Position numbers and translations under genes: made by a program. The notes under the pieces were generated by a model. It was not told the origin of the DNA. It made no database searches and saw nothing but the letters and a program-made list of their open reading frames with translations. Shown here piece after piece: positions 1 through 7,605 of a DNA stretch of 64,000 nucleotides (positions are counted from its first letter, which is position 1; each line of letters begins with the position of its first letter). This DNA is from an uncultured Collinsella sp. (GTDB taxonomy: Bacteria; Actinomycetota; Coriobacteriia; Coriobacteriales; Coriobacteriaceae). The stretch lies in contig CABQJJ010000001.1 in NCBI GenBank assembly GCA_902464485.1, forward strand, positions 62,001 to 126,000, written 5' to 3'.

Positions 1-1001
1 CGCGCGTGAGCATTGCAGCGGTCTTTTTGATGGCGCTGCCGGGCGTGTATTTCTCACTGGTTGAGGGCTTGACGCAAGCGGATAAGCCGCTGGAGCAGAT
101 GTTTCGTCTGCATGGCGTGCGGGGTTGGCGTCTGTTTTGCGCCCATACCTGGCGCGAGGTCCTGCCGTTTGTGCTTTCGTGCGCCCGGGCCGTGATTGGC
201 ATGAGCTGGAAGGCCGGCGTGGCGGCGGAGCTGATCGGCATGGCGACGGGCACCGTGGGCGAGCGTATCTATCAGGCAAAGCTGCTTATCGAGACAGCGG
301 ATCTGCTGGCGTGGACCGTGTTGGTCGTGGCGGCATCGTGGGCATGCGAGCGTGTGCTGGTGTGGTTGCTGCGGGCTTCGGGGCCCGCGGCATGGCGTGT
401 GGCCGTGCGGGCGCATGGGCGCGGTGCTCGCGGGCGTGCGGCCTCTGCTGGCGCCGGCGCTGCGGCGGTGCTTGCGCTTGCCGTGGGCGATCGTGCGCCC
501 TGGGCGCCGGCGCTCGACGGTTTGGTGCTCAACGTACCCGCGGGCGGGCGTGTTTGCGTGATGGGCGCTTCGGGCGCGGGCAAGTCGACGCTGCTCGCCC
601 TGGCGGCGGGGGAGTGCGTGCCGTGCTCGATGGTGTTTCAGGACGCGCGCTTGGTCGAGTCCGCCTCGGCGCTGGATAACGTGCTGGTGTGTGCCGATGC
701 GCGCGTGGACGCCTCGAGTGCCGCAGCCCTGTTGCGCCTGCTGGTGCCGGGGGCCGATGTACATGCTCGTGTGGCCGAGCTCTCGGGCGGGCAGCGCCGT
801 CGCGTCGAGATTGCCCGAGCCCTGCTGTGCGGCGGTTGCGCCGTCATTCTGGATGAGCCCTTTACCGGCTTGGATGCCGCTGCGCGTGATGCGACGGCCG
901 GCGTCGTGCTCGAACTGCTCGATGGCCGAACGCTCCTGCTCGCCACACATGACCCCATCGACGCTCAGGCGCTCGATATCTCGGACGTCATCACGCTCTA
1001 A
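1..1001 (+). CDS. ABC transporter permease-ATPase fusion, 5' partial
   Basis: Reading frame is open from the window edge, so the true start lies upstream; GTG at 6 is only the first in-window start. The first ~125 visible residues are the C-terminal half of a BPD_transp_1 permease of the SsuC/TauC type, with hydrophobic helices. They run without a stop into an ABC ATPase: Walker A GASGAGKST, a Q-loop VFQD, signature LSGGQRRRVEIARAL, Walker B CAVILDEP and H-loop ATHD are all present. The ATPase is short, with little sequence between Walker A and the Q-loop. Such importers take up sulfonate, nitrate or thiamine-precursor-like substrates; the substrate cannot be read here. The permease-ATPase fusion is unusual, since these are normally separate genes. 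Confidence 0.85.
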   Translation, partial: RVSIAAVFLMALPGVYFSLVEGLTQADKPLEQMFRLHGVRGWRLFCAHTWREVLPFVLSCARAVIGMSWKAGVAAELIGMATGTVGERIYQAKLLIETADLLAWTVLVVAASWACERVLVWLLRASGPAAWRVAVRAHGRGARGRAASAGAGAAAVLALAVGDRAPWAPALDGLVLNVPAGGRVCVMGASGAGKSTLLALAAGECVPCSMVFQDARLVESASALDNVLVCADARVDASSAAALLRLLVPGADVHARVAELSGGQRRRVEIARALLCGGCAVILDEPFTGLDAAARDATAGVVLELLDGRTLLLATHDPIDAQALDISDVITL

Positions 1002-1070
1002 ATACTTACTCAGCAACAAAATGACCTGTTTTCCGTTCCCATGGGGTCAGATGTGGTATTCTATCTGCGG

Positions 1071-1099
1071 GGTAATACTTAAGAATACTAAGTAATACC
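1071..1099. promoter_or_regulatory. Inverted repeat upstream of antitoxin-like gene (possible operator)
   Basis: GGTAATACTTA and TAAGTAATACC are 11-bp arms around a 7-bp spacer with one mismatch. It lies about 115 bp upstream of the RelB/DinJ-like gene. AT-rich dyads are typical autoregulatory operators of antitoxins; that role is inferred. Confidence 0.5.
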
Positions 1100-1213
1100 A
1101 ACGCCGCAGAAACACACTCCGGATGCGGGCCAATCGGGTTGCCTTCACAGCCCGTCGCCCAGCCGCGTGGCCCGCATCTATCCGCACCACCGCCGTTTCA
1201 AAAAGGAAGCGCC

Positions 1214-1417
1214 ATGGCAGAACACATGACCCCGGTTGTCGCGAAGGTCTTGCCCGAGGAAAAGGCGGCCTTCACGGCGGCAACCCAGCTCGTAGGCACC
1301 ACGCCGTCCAACGCCATTCGCATGTTTATCGCCGCGTTCAATCGTTGTGGCACCTTTCCGTTCGACATCTCGCCCAACGGGGCCTTTGGCATTGTGCCCG
1401 ATTCTCATCAACAATGA
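1214..1417 (+). CDS. RelB/DinJ-like antitoxin, orphan
   Basis: 67 aa. The ATG at 1214 is chosen because AAAGGAAG precedes it; in-frame codons further upstream have no ribosome binding site. Residues ~10-45 match the RelB/DinJ ribbon-helix-helix pattern: a short beta strand, then EEKAAFTAATQLVGTTPSNAIRMFIAAF, given here as a helix-turn-helix-like region at residues 14-41. In the family this part binds DNA as a dimer and the C-terminal tail wraps a RelE/YafQ-type toxin. No toxin gene follows: the next gene is a CPBP protease. The short tail (FGIVPDSHQQ) may be truncated. Family assignment is moderately sure; an isolated antitoxin or a remnant are both possible. Confidence 0.6.
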   Translation: MAEHMTPVVAKVLPEEKAAFTAATQLVGTTPSNAIRMFIAAFNRCGTFPFDISPNGAFGIVPDSHQQ

Positions 1418-1430
1418 CTGTTCCAAACTG

Positions 1431-1488
1431 CCGGCACTTGGGAACGTTCCTTTTCTGCCGGCAGTTAAGGAACGTCCCTAAGTGCCGG
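1431..1488. repeat. Palindromic intergenic element
   Basis: Arms 1431-1452 and 1467-1488 are 22 nt each with two mismatches, and the 14-nt loop contains its own CTGCCGGCAG palindrome. There is no U-tract, so it reads more like a REP/palindromic element than a simple terminator. Confidence 0.6.
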
Positions 1489-1505
1489 GTTTTGAGGAGG
1501 TTGGC

Positions 1506-2414
1506 ATGCTCAATGCGCTGGTTTGGGCGCTTGCCTGTTTTGGCGTCGTCGCTGCCGATATTGCCCTGAGTATGGTTCTGTTCTCCGTGCTGGACATCGT
1601 GTCGGCGCTGACGGGTTTCCCAATCGAGAATCTCGATATTCAATGGTTTCAAGCCGCCGCGCAGACGGCATCGTTTTTGATGGCGTTGCTGTGGTGGCGT
1701 TATTTGTGGCCACGGTCGTTTATCGCGCGCTGGCAAGGTGAGTGTCCGCTTGGCGGGGGATTGCGTAGCGCGTGGAAGCGCATTGCCTGCGTTATCGTAA
1801 TCGGCTTTGCCCTGCAGGTAGTCGTTGGCTACGTGACCGACGCCGTACTGTCATTGTTGCCCGAGGTCGCGGCCGATTACAGTGAACTTGTCGAGGAAAC
1901 GGGCATGGGCGACACGAGCTACCTGGCCGTCCTGACCACGGTGCTCGGCGCTCCGTTTTGCGAGGAGTTGCTGGTGCGCGGCATCATTTTTGAGTTTTCG
2001 CTCCGAGCGTTTAACCCGCGGTGCCGCCTACTTTGGAAGCTCCGACGTCACGTGCGACCGCAAGACGGCGCCATGGTGCCCTGGGTGGCTCCGAGTACCT
2101 GGGGCGTCGCCGCGGCAATCGTGCTGCAGGCGGCGGTCTTCGGCTTTATGCATATGAGCTGGGTGCAGGGCTGCTATGCGGGCGCTGCCGGTCTCATTTT
2201 TGGCTGGGTGCTCGTGACGACTGGAAAGCTCCGCTACACGATCCTGTTGCACTTTGCCTTTAACGCCGGGTCATACCTCATGGGTTTGCTGTGGTTTGTG
2301 AACGCGCCGCTCGACGTGGCGGTCACGGTTGCCATCGCCGGCTTTGTACTGGTAGAGGCGATGCGGTCGCTCAGGCAGGCGTGCCAGACGGATCGTCCCT
2401 ACCAGCAAGCGTGA
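1506..2414 (+). CDS. CPBP family intramembrane glutamic endopeptidase
   Basis: 302 aa, multi-spanning membrane protein. ATG 1506 follows TGAGGAGG with good spacing; an in-frame GTG at 1482 lacks this. Hallmarks of the CPBP (CAAX protease / bacteriocin-processing, Abi) family are visible: EELLVRG near residue 152 supplies the paired glutamates and Arg, GFMHMSW near 213 the first His, and HFAFNAG near 248 the second His/Asn motif. The family cleaves within the membrane; in bacteria it serves peptide maturation or bacteriocin self-immunity. The substrate cannot be inferred from the neighbours. The stop codon lies inside the left arm of a palindromic element. Confidence 0.85.
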   Translation: MLNALVWALACFGVVAADIALSMVLFSVLDIVSALTGFPIENLDIQWFQAAAQTASFLMALLWWRYLWPRSFIARWQGECPLGGGLRSAWKRIACVIVIGFALQVVVGYVTDAVLSLLPEVAADYSELVEETGMGDTSYLAVLTTVLGAPFCEELLVRGIIFEFSLRAFNPRCRLLWKLRRHVRPQDGAMVPWVAPSTWGVAAAIVLQAAVFGFMHMSWVQGCYAGAAGLIFGWVLVTTGKLRYTILLHFAFNAGSYLMGLLWFVNAPLDVAVTVAIAGFVLVEAMRSLRQACQTDRPYQQA

Positions 2415-2518
2415 TTCCCTTAAGGGCCAACGTGGATAAAAACAAATCTGCTGTGATTCCCTTAAGGAAAACACGGCTAGGTGTGTCTGAGCGTGTTCCC
2501 CCTAGGGAAATCACGCTT
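2407..2518. repeat. Inverted-repeat element between convergent genes
   Basis: AAGCGTGATTCCCTTAAGG at 2407-2425 is answered by CCTAGGGAAATCACGCTT at 2501-2518. GTGATTCCCTTAAGG recurs directly at 2453-2467. It fills the gap between the CPBP gene and ygiQ and may act as a bidirectional terminator or be a small mobile remnant. Confidence 0.5.
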
Positions 2519-2553
2519 GGGCGATGAGGAGACGTCGGCTGGCCCTCGCCACG

Positions 2554-4686
2554 CTAGTTGCGCCTGCCGCCGCCGTTGGCGCCCTGCCGTCCCTGGGCGG
2601 CGCGGTTGCGGCCTGCGGTGTTCTGCGCACGCGACATGCCACCGTGGCCCTTGCTGCCCTTGGGTCCCTTGCCGCTGCCACCGTGGGCCTTGCCACCCTT
2701 CTTGCCAGTGCCATGCCCACCGCCAGCAGACGTCTCGCCCGGGCGCGGCGGCACGGGGCGAATCAGGCAATGCTTGGTGTAGCCGATCAGATCGCGGCGG
2801 CCGGCCTTTTCCAGGGCCTCGCGTACCAGCTTGTAGTTCTCGGGTTTGCGATACTGAATCAGCGCGCGCTGCATGGCCTTTTCGTGCGGGTCGCGCGCCA
2901 CGTAGATCGGCTGCATGGTGCGCGGGTCCACGCCGGTGTAGTACATGCAGGTCGACATGGTGGACGGGGTGGGGTAGAAGTCCTGCACCTGCTCGGGCAT
3001 GTAGCCCATGTCTCGCACGGCCTCGGCAAGGTCCACAGCTTCCTTCATCGTTGAACCAGGGTGGCTCGAGATCAGGTACGGCACCACGTACTGCTTGAGG
3101 CCGTATTCACGGTTCAAGCGTTCAAATTTGCGACAGAACGCATCGTAGACGGCGCGGCTCGGTTTGCCCATCACGCTCAGCACGGCGTCGCTCACGTGCT
3201 CGGGCGCCACGCGCAGCTGGCCCGAGACGTGATGCTCCAGCAGCTCGCGCAAAAACTCGTCCGAGGCATCGGCCATGGTGTAGTCAAAGCGGATGCCGCT
3301 GCGGACGAAGACCTTTTTGACACCCGGCAGCTGGCGAAGGTCGCGCAGCAGCTGCGTGTAGCCGCTCTCGTCGACCACCATGTTCTTACACACGCTCGGC
3401 CACAGGCAGCGCTTGTTCTTGCACACGCCGTGCTTGAGCTGCTTGTCGCAGGCCGGGCGGCTAAAGTTGGCCGTCGGCCCACCCACGTCGTTGATGTAGC
3501 CCTTAAACTCGGGGTCGCGCGTGAGCAGCTCGGCCTCGCGCATGATCGAGTCGTGGCTGCGCATCTGCAGCACGCGGCCCTGGTGGAAGGTGAGGGCACA
3601 AAACGAGCACTCGCCAAAACAGCCGCGGTTGGAGCTAATGGAAAACTTGATCTCGGCAAAGGCCGGCACGCCGCCCGCCGCATCGTAATCGGGATGCCAA
3701 TCGCGTGCGTAGGGGAGTTCTGCCACCTCGTCCATCTCATCGGTGATGAGCGTCGCCGACGGCGGGTTCTGCACCACATAGACGCTATTGGGGTAGGGCT
3801 CTACCAGGCGATGTCCGGTGATGGGGTCCATATTCTGCTGCTGCACGTTAAAGCTGCGCGCGTAGTTGAGCTTGTCGGCGGTAAGGTCGTCCCAGCTGGG
3901 CAGTAGGTCGTAGTCGTAGACCTCGTCGAGCGAGCTGGTGCGGTAGACGGTGCCGTTGATATAGGTGATCTGATCGACGGGCAGTCCCGCGTCGAGCGCG
4001 TCGGCGATCTCGACGATCGCGTGCTCGCCCATGCCGTAGATGAGGATGTCGGCGCCCGAGTCGAGCAGTACCGAGCGCTTGAGCTTGTCCTGCCAGTAGT
4101 CGTAGTGGGCCAAGCGGCGCAGGCTTGCCTCGATGCCGCCGATGATGATGGGAGCGTCCTTGAACGTCTGGCGGATGAGGTTGCCGTAGACCGTGACGGC
4201 ACGATTGGGACGGCGCCCCTCCTCGCCACCAGGGGTATAGGCGTCGGTGTGGCGGCGGTGCTTGGTCACCGAATAGTGGTTGACCATGGAGTCCATGTTG
4301 CCGGCGCTGACGAGAAAGCCCAGGCGTGGCTCGCCGAGCACGGTGATGCTGGCGGGGTCGGTCCAGTCGGGCTGGCAGATGATGCCCACCTTGTAGCCGT
4401 GCGCGTCGAGGACGCGGCTGATGATGGCCATACCAAAACTGGGATGGTCCACGTAGGCGTCGCCGCAGATGTAGACAAAGTCGCACTGGTTCCAGCCGCG
4501 CGCATCCATGTCGGCGCGGCTGACGGGGAGGAACTTGTCGCGGCCCGGTCGCCAGGGGCGGGCGAGCGCTGCCGGGGCATGCGCGGGGCGCGAGCCCTGG
4601 GCCTTACCGCCGCGCTTTTGCTGCTGGTCCTGTTTGCCCTGCTGACTGCGCTGGTTGTTCTGAGCGTGCTGAGGCTTTTTTGCCAC
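2554..4686 (-). CDS. YgiQ family radical SAM protein
   Basis: 710 aa, close to the ~740 of E. coli YgiQ. I place the start at GTG 4686, preceded on the minus strand by GGGAGG; the open frame extends ~60 codons upstream but that part looks non-coding and contains a hairpin. The N-terminal YgiQ region (residues ~60-330) is followed by the radical SAM cluster motif CFGECSFC near 350, and a C-terminal basic Gly/Lys/Arg-rich tail after ~640. The family has an iron-sulfur cluster and SAM, but its reaction is not established to my knowledge. Convergent with the CPBP gene. Confidence 0.9.
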   Translation of the reverse strand: MAKKPQHAQNNQRSQQGKQDQQQKRGGKAQGSRPAHAPAALARPWRPGRDKFLPVSRADMDARGWNQCDFVYICGDAYVDHPSFGMAIISRVLDAHGYKVGIICQPDWTDPASITVLGEPRLGFLVSAGNMDSMVNHYSVTKHRRHTDAYTPGGEEGRRPNRAVTVYGNLIRQTFKDAPIIIGGIEASLRRLAHYDYWQDKLKRSVLLDSGADILIYGMGEHAIVEIADALDAGLPVDQITYINGTVYRTSSLDEVYDYDLLPSWDDLTADKLNYARSFNVQQQNMDPITGHRLVEPYPNSVYVVQNPPSATLITDEMDEVAELPYARDWHPDYDAAGGVPAFAEIKFSISSNRGCFGECSFCALTFHQGRVLQMRSHDSIMREAELLTRDPEFKGYINDVGGPTANFSRPACDKQLKHGVCKNKRCLWPSVCKNMVVDESGYTQLLRDLRQLPGVKKVFVRSGIRFDYTMADASDEFLRELLEHHVSGQLRVAPEHVSDAVLSVMGKPSRAVYDAFCRKFERLNREYGLKQYVVPYLISSHPGSTMKEAVDLAEAVRDMGYMPEQVQDFYPTPSTMSTCMYYTGVDPRTMQPIYVARDPHEKAMQRALIQYRKPENYKLVREALEKAGRRDLIGYTKHCLIRPVPPRPGETSAGGGHGTGKKGGKAHGGSGKGPKGSKGHGGMSRAQNTAGRNRAAQGRQGANGGGRRN

Positions 4687-4723
4687 GATCCCTCCCGGTG
4701 TTTGTATGCTGCACGTAATTGTA

Positions 4724-4758
4724 ACCAGTCTTTTTGGGACGGGGCTAAAAAGACTGGT
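4724..4758. repeat. Perfect hairpin with GGGACGGGG loop
   Basis: ACCAGTCTTTTT at 4724-4735 and AAAAAGACTGGT at 4747-4758 are perfect 12-bp arms; the 11-nt loop is GGGACGGGGCT. It lies just upstream of ygiQ. A second hairpin with nearly the same loop occurs at 13080-13105. Confidence 0.65.
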
Positions 4759-4954
4759 GGAGTACATGGGCTGGCGGATCGGCGTGTCGATGCGGGTGTC
4801 GGCGCCGCGCCCGCCGTTTGTTTCCAGACTGTGTATCCGCGCGTTGGGGAACTCGTCTCGCGCGCATGCCATGTTGTCAATGGGTTACAGTATGAACGGC
4901 GGCTATGTTTCCGCCGACGCACGAGAGAGTCGTCAACAAGGAGGATGCACGACG

Positions 4955-5671
4955 ATGCAGCGTGCCAAGCAGATATCGGAGTCTATTGAGCTGGGCATCA
5001 TCTTGGCGCTCGCCGGTGGCTTTATGGATGTGTATTCGTACATTGGGCGCGACCATGTTTTCGCAAACGCGCAGACGGGCAACATCCTGCTCGTGGGCGT
5101 GAGCATTTCGGAAGGCAACTGGGCGCTGGCGGGGCGCTACTTCTTCCCTGTGGTGTCGTTTGCCGTGGGCATTATGCTTGCCGACCTGGTGCACGAGCGG
5201 TTTGGCAGCGTGATTCACTGGCGCCAGGTAACGGTGTTCTTTGAAGCCGTCATCTTGCTGGGCGTGAGTTTTATTCCCGGTGGCGATTTCAACCTGCTCG
5301 CCAACTGCCTCACTTCGTTTGCCTGCGGTATGCAAGTCGAGAGCTTCCGCAAGATCCACGGTCACGGCATCGCCACGACCATGTGCATCGGCAACTTGCG
5401 CAACGCGCTGCAAAACGTGGATGATTACATCATCACCCACAAGCGCGGCTTTTTGGAAAACGGCCTGCTGTACTTTGGCGTGATCTTTACCTTTGTGTTT
5501 GGCGCCGTGCTGGGCAACTGGTGTATTGAGCGCATGGGGCTGCACTCCATTGCGGTGGCGAGCGTGCTGCTGTTTATCGCGTTTGCCATCATGTTCATCG
5601 ACCGCGAGCGTGACTTGCGTTTTCGCTGGAAGGTTGCGGCCGAGGCTTGGAAAGAGGGCTGTCGAAAGTAA
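4955..5671 (+). CDS. YoaK / DUF1275 family membrane protein
   Basis: 238 aa, with about six hydrophobic segments. ATG 4955 is in frame and sits ten bases after AAGGAGG; a nearer ATG at 4945 is out of frame. Residues ~18-45 have the family's conserved start: a glycine-rich helix (GGFMDVYSYI) and FANAQTGNILLVG. DUF1275/YoaK proteins are widespread inner-membrane proteins with no proven substrate; a transport role is often proposed. Followed by a hairpin at 5678-5704, so probably a single-gene transcript. Confidence 0.85.
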   Translation: MQRAKQISESIELGIILALAGGFMDVYSYIGRDHVFANAQTGNILLVGVSISEGNWALAGRYFFPVVSFAVGIMLADLVHERFGSVIHWRQVTVFFEAVILLGVSFIPGGDFNLLANCLTSFACGMQVESFRKIHGHGIATTMCIGNLRNALQNVDDYIITHKRGFLENGLLYFGVIFTFVFGAVLGNWCIERMGLHSIAVASVLLFIAFAIMFIDRERDLRFRWKVAAEAWKEGCRK

Positions 5672-5677
5672 CCGAAT

Positions 5678-5710
5678 GCGGCAAAGGGGCTGTTCCTTTG
5701 CCGCAATATT
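5678..5710 (+). terminator. Hairpin terminator after the YoaK-like gene
   Basis: GCGGCAAAGG / CCTTTGCCGC perfect 10-bp stem with a 7-nt loop, followed by AATATTATT rather than a clean U-tract. Confidence 0.6.
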
Positions 5711-5726
5711 ATTCATCTTCTGTTGA

Positions 5727-5776
5727 AACGCTTTAACAATTTGACGTTCTCACGTGTTTTTTGTTTCAAAAGCGTT
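5727..5776. promoter_or_regulatory. AACGCTTT / AAAGCGTT dyad upstream of the alcohol dehydrogenase
   Basis: Perfect 8-bp arms at 5727-5734 and 5769-5776, 60-110 bp before the fucO-like start. AAACGCTTT resembles half-sites of LacI-family regulators; this is inference only. Confidence 0.3.
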
Positions 5777-5835
5777 AGGATGGGACTCATAGCGTGGGGC
5801 GTAATGGGTGCCCCGCACACGATGGGAGGCTATCA

Positions 5836-7002
5836 ATGGCTAATCGTTTCGTTCTTAACACCATTTCTTATCATGGTTCCGGCGCCATCAAGGAGATCCC
5901 CGGCGAGCTCCAGCGTCGCGGCTACAAGAAGATCTTCGTCTGCTCCGATCCCGACCTGGTCAAGTTTGGCGTTACCGCCAAGGTGACCGACGAGCTCGAC
6001 GCCGCCGGCATCGCTTGGAGCCTCTACTCCGAGATCAAGCCCAACCCCACCATCCAGAACGTCAAGGACGGCGTCGAGGCCTTCAAGGCCGCCGAGGCTG
6101 ACGCTATCGTGACCATCGGTGGCGGTTCCTCCATGGATACCGCCAAGGCCATTGGCATCATCATCAACAACCCCGAGTTCGCCGATGTCCGTAGCCTCGA
6201 GGGCGTTGCTCCCACCAAGAACCACGCCGTGTTCACCATCGCCGTGCCGACGACCGCCGGTACCGCCGCCGAGGTGACCATCAACTACGTTATCACCGAC
6301 CCCGAGAAGGTCCGCAAGTTCGTGTGCGTCGACACCAACGACGCCCCTGAGGTCGCCGTCGTCGACCCCGACATGATGGCTTCCATGCCTGCCGGCCTGA
6401 CCGCTTCCACCGGCATGGACGCTCTGACCCACGCCATCGAGGGCTACACCACCAAGGGCGCTTGGGAGCTTTCCGATATGTTCCACTTTGAGGCCATTAA
6501 GCTGATCAGCGAGAACCTGCGCGACTCCGTTGCCGAGGCCAAGTCCGGCCAGCCCGGCTCCGGCCGTGAGGGCATGGCTCTTGGTCAGTATGTCGCCGGC
6601 ATGGGCTTCTCCAACGTTGGCCTGGGTATCGACCACGCCATGGCTCACACCCTGTCCGCTCACTACGACACCCCGCACGGCGTCGCTTGCGCCATGCTGC
6701 TGCCGATCGCCATGGAGTTCAACAAGCCGGTTTGCGCCGAGCGCCTGGCCAAGGTTGCCGTCGCCATGGGCGTTGACACCACGGGCATGAGCACCGACGA
6801 GGCCGCCGACGCCGCCATCGCCGCCGTTAAGCAGCTCTCTGCCGACGTGAACATCCCGCACGTCTGCGAGGCCATGAAGGCCGACGAGATTGAGGTCCTG
6901 GCCAAGGACGCCATGGCCGACGCCTGCTTCCCGGGTAACCCGCGCGAGGCGACGCTCGACGACGTCATCGAGCTCTTCAAGAAGATCTGCCCGGCTGCCT
7001 AG
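5836..7002 (+). CDS. Iron-containing alcohol dehydrogenase, FucO-like (lactaldehyde reductase type)
   Basis: 388 aa (E. coli FucO is 383). ATG 5836 follows GGGAGGC. NAD-binding motif GGGSSMDTAKA near 97-107; the metal site of group III Fe-ADHs is visible as D (TGMDALTHAIEGY), H in the same stretch, and the two later His residues in GIDHAMAHTLSAHYDTPHG. These enzymes interconvert short aldehydes and alcohols, such as lactaldehyde/1,2-propanediol or acetaldehyde/ethanol. Codons are strongly biased (AAG, ACC, GGC), which suggests high expression and a fermentative role. It ends in a strong terminator, so it is likely monocistronic. The exact substrate is not decided by sequence. Confidence 0.88.
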   Translation: MANRFVLNTISYHGSGAIKEIPGELQRRGYKKIFVCSDPDLVKFGVTAKVTDELDAAGIAWSLYSEIKPNPTIQNVKDGVEAFKAAEADAIVTIGGGSSMDTAKAIGIIINNPEFADVRSLEGVAPTKNHAVFTIAVPTTAGTAAEVTINYVITDPEKVRKFVCVDTNDAPEVAVVDPDMMASMPAGLTASTGMDALTHAIEGYTTKGAWELSDMFHFEAIKLISENLRDSVAEAKSGQPGSGREGMALGQYVAGMGFSNVGLGIDHAMAHTLSAHYDTPHGVACAMLLPIAMEFNKPVCAERLAKVAVAMGVDTTGMSTDEAADAAIAAVKQLSADVNIPHVCEAMKADEIEVLAKDAMADACFPGNPREATLDDVIELFKKICPAA

Positions 7003-7055
7003 CCCAGTTTGGTGGTCCTTCGCCCGTAGGCGTATGGTCTTTTGACTTGCTGCTG

Positions 7056-7087
7056 GCCCCGCCGTGCTACGCACGGCGGGGCTTTTT
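7056..7087 (+). terminator. Rho-independent terminator after the alcohol dehydrogenase
   Basis: Perfect 12-bp GC stem GCCCCGCCGTGC / GCACGGCGGGGC, 3-nt loop, then TTTTT. Confidence 0.92.
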
Positions 7088-7162
7088 GTGCCGCGCCGAT
7101 GCCCCGATATGGGCAAAACCAAGGCATGCTTCCCGCTGCGGATAGGTGGTGCACTTCCCAGC

Positions 7163-7395
7163 GTGCATTTTTGGGAGTATTCAGCAAGCTCTGAAAAATG
7201 CATAACGTTGTGAATGGGCCGCAGTGGCCCGCAGACGCCCATCGACAACCATTGCGGGTGGGCTATCGATGAGCGGAGGGGCTGCCACCGCGTTTTTGGT
7301 TTGCGACGACCTGCAACACTGCTGTAGCCGCGTCGCTTTGCCGTTTGCGATGGGGCTGACGGGGTCCACGGTGCTGAATACTCCGTATTTTGCAC
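7163..7395. mobile_element. MITE-like element, 233 bp, no ORF
   Basis: This 520-bp gap has no credible gene. Ends are inverted: 7163-7186 against 7372-7395 agree at 19 of 24 positions, including GTGCA at the tips and GAGTATTCAGCA inside. The left arm also pairs with a nearby AAAAATGCA. Its tips resemble those of the larger element at 52373-52600 (TGCAAAA, then GAGTA.T). A non-autonomous element or a decayed repeat is the best guess. Confidence 0.4.
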
Positions 7396-7605
7396 GGTCC
7401 AAGGTGGGGTACCCTGAGACGAAGCAAATAGATGCCTCATATTTATGCAGATACCGATAGGATTTATGCAAGATTGGGACTGTAAACCGAGCGCGTGCAC
7501 AAAACCGGTGCGGGGACGTCTGGAGTCGGCTCGGTTTCTAGAGTATTGCACGTGCAGAACGGTTAAAATCGGGGCTCGGTCTTAGTTTTACTTGGAAGGA
7601 TGCAT

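Noticed and set aside
4687..4872. N-terminal extension of ygiQ
   Set aside because: It contains a perfect hairpin and no ribosome binding site at its start; GTG 4686 has GGGAGG and gives the usual family length.
5833..7551. 572-codon open frame on the minus strand opposite the alcohol dehydrogenase gene
   Set aside because: Gly/Val/His-rich low-complexity translation mirroring the strongly biased codons of the plus-strand gene; no ribosome binding site or motif.
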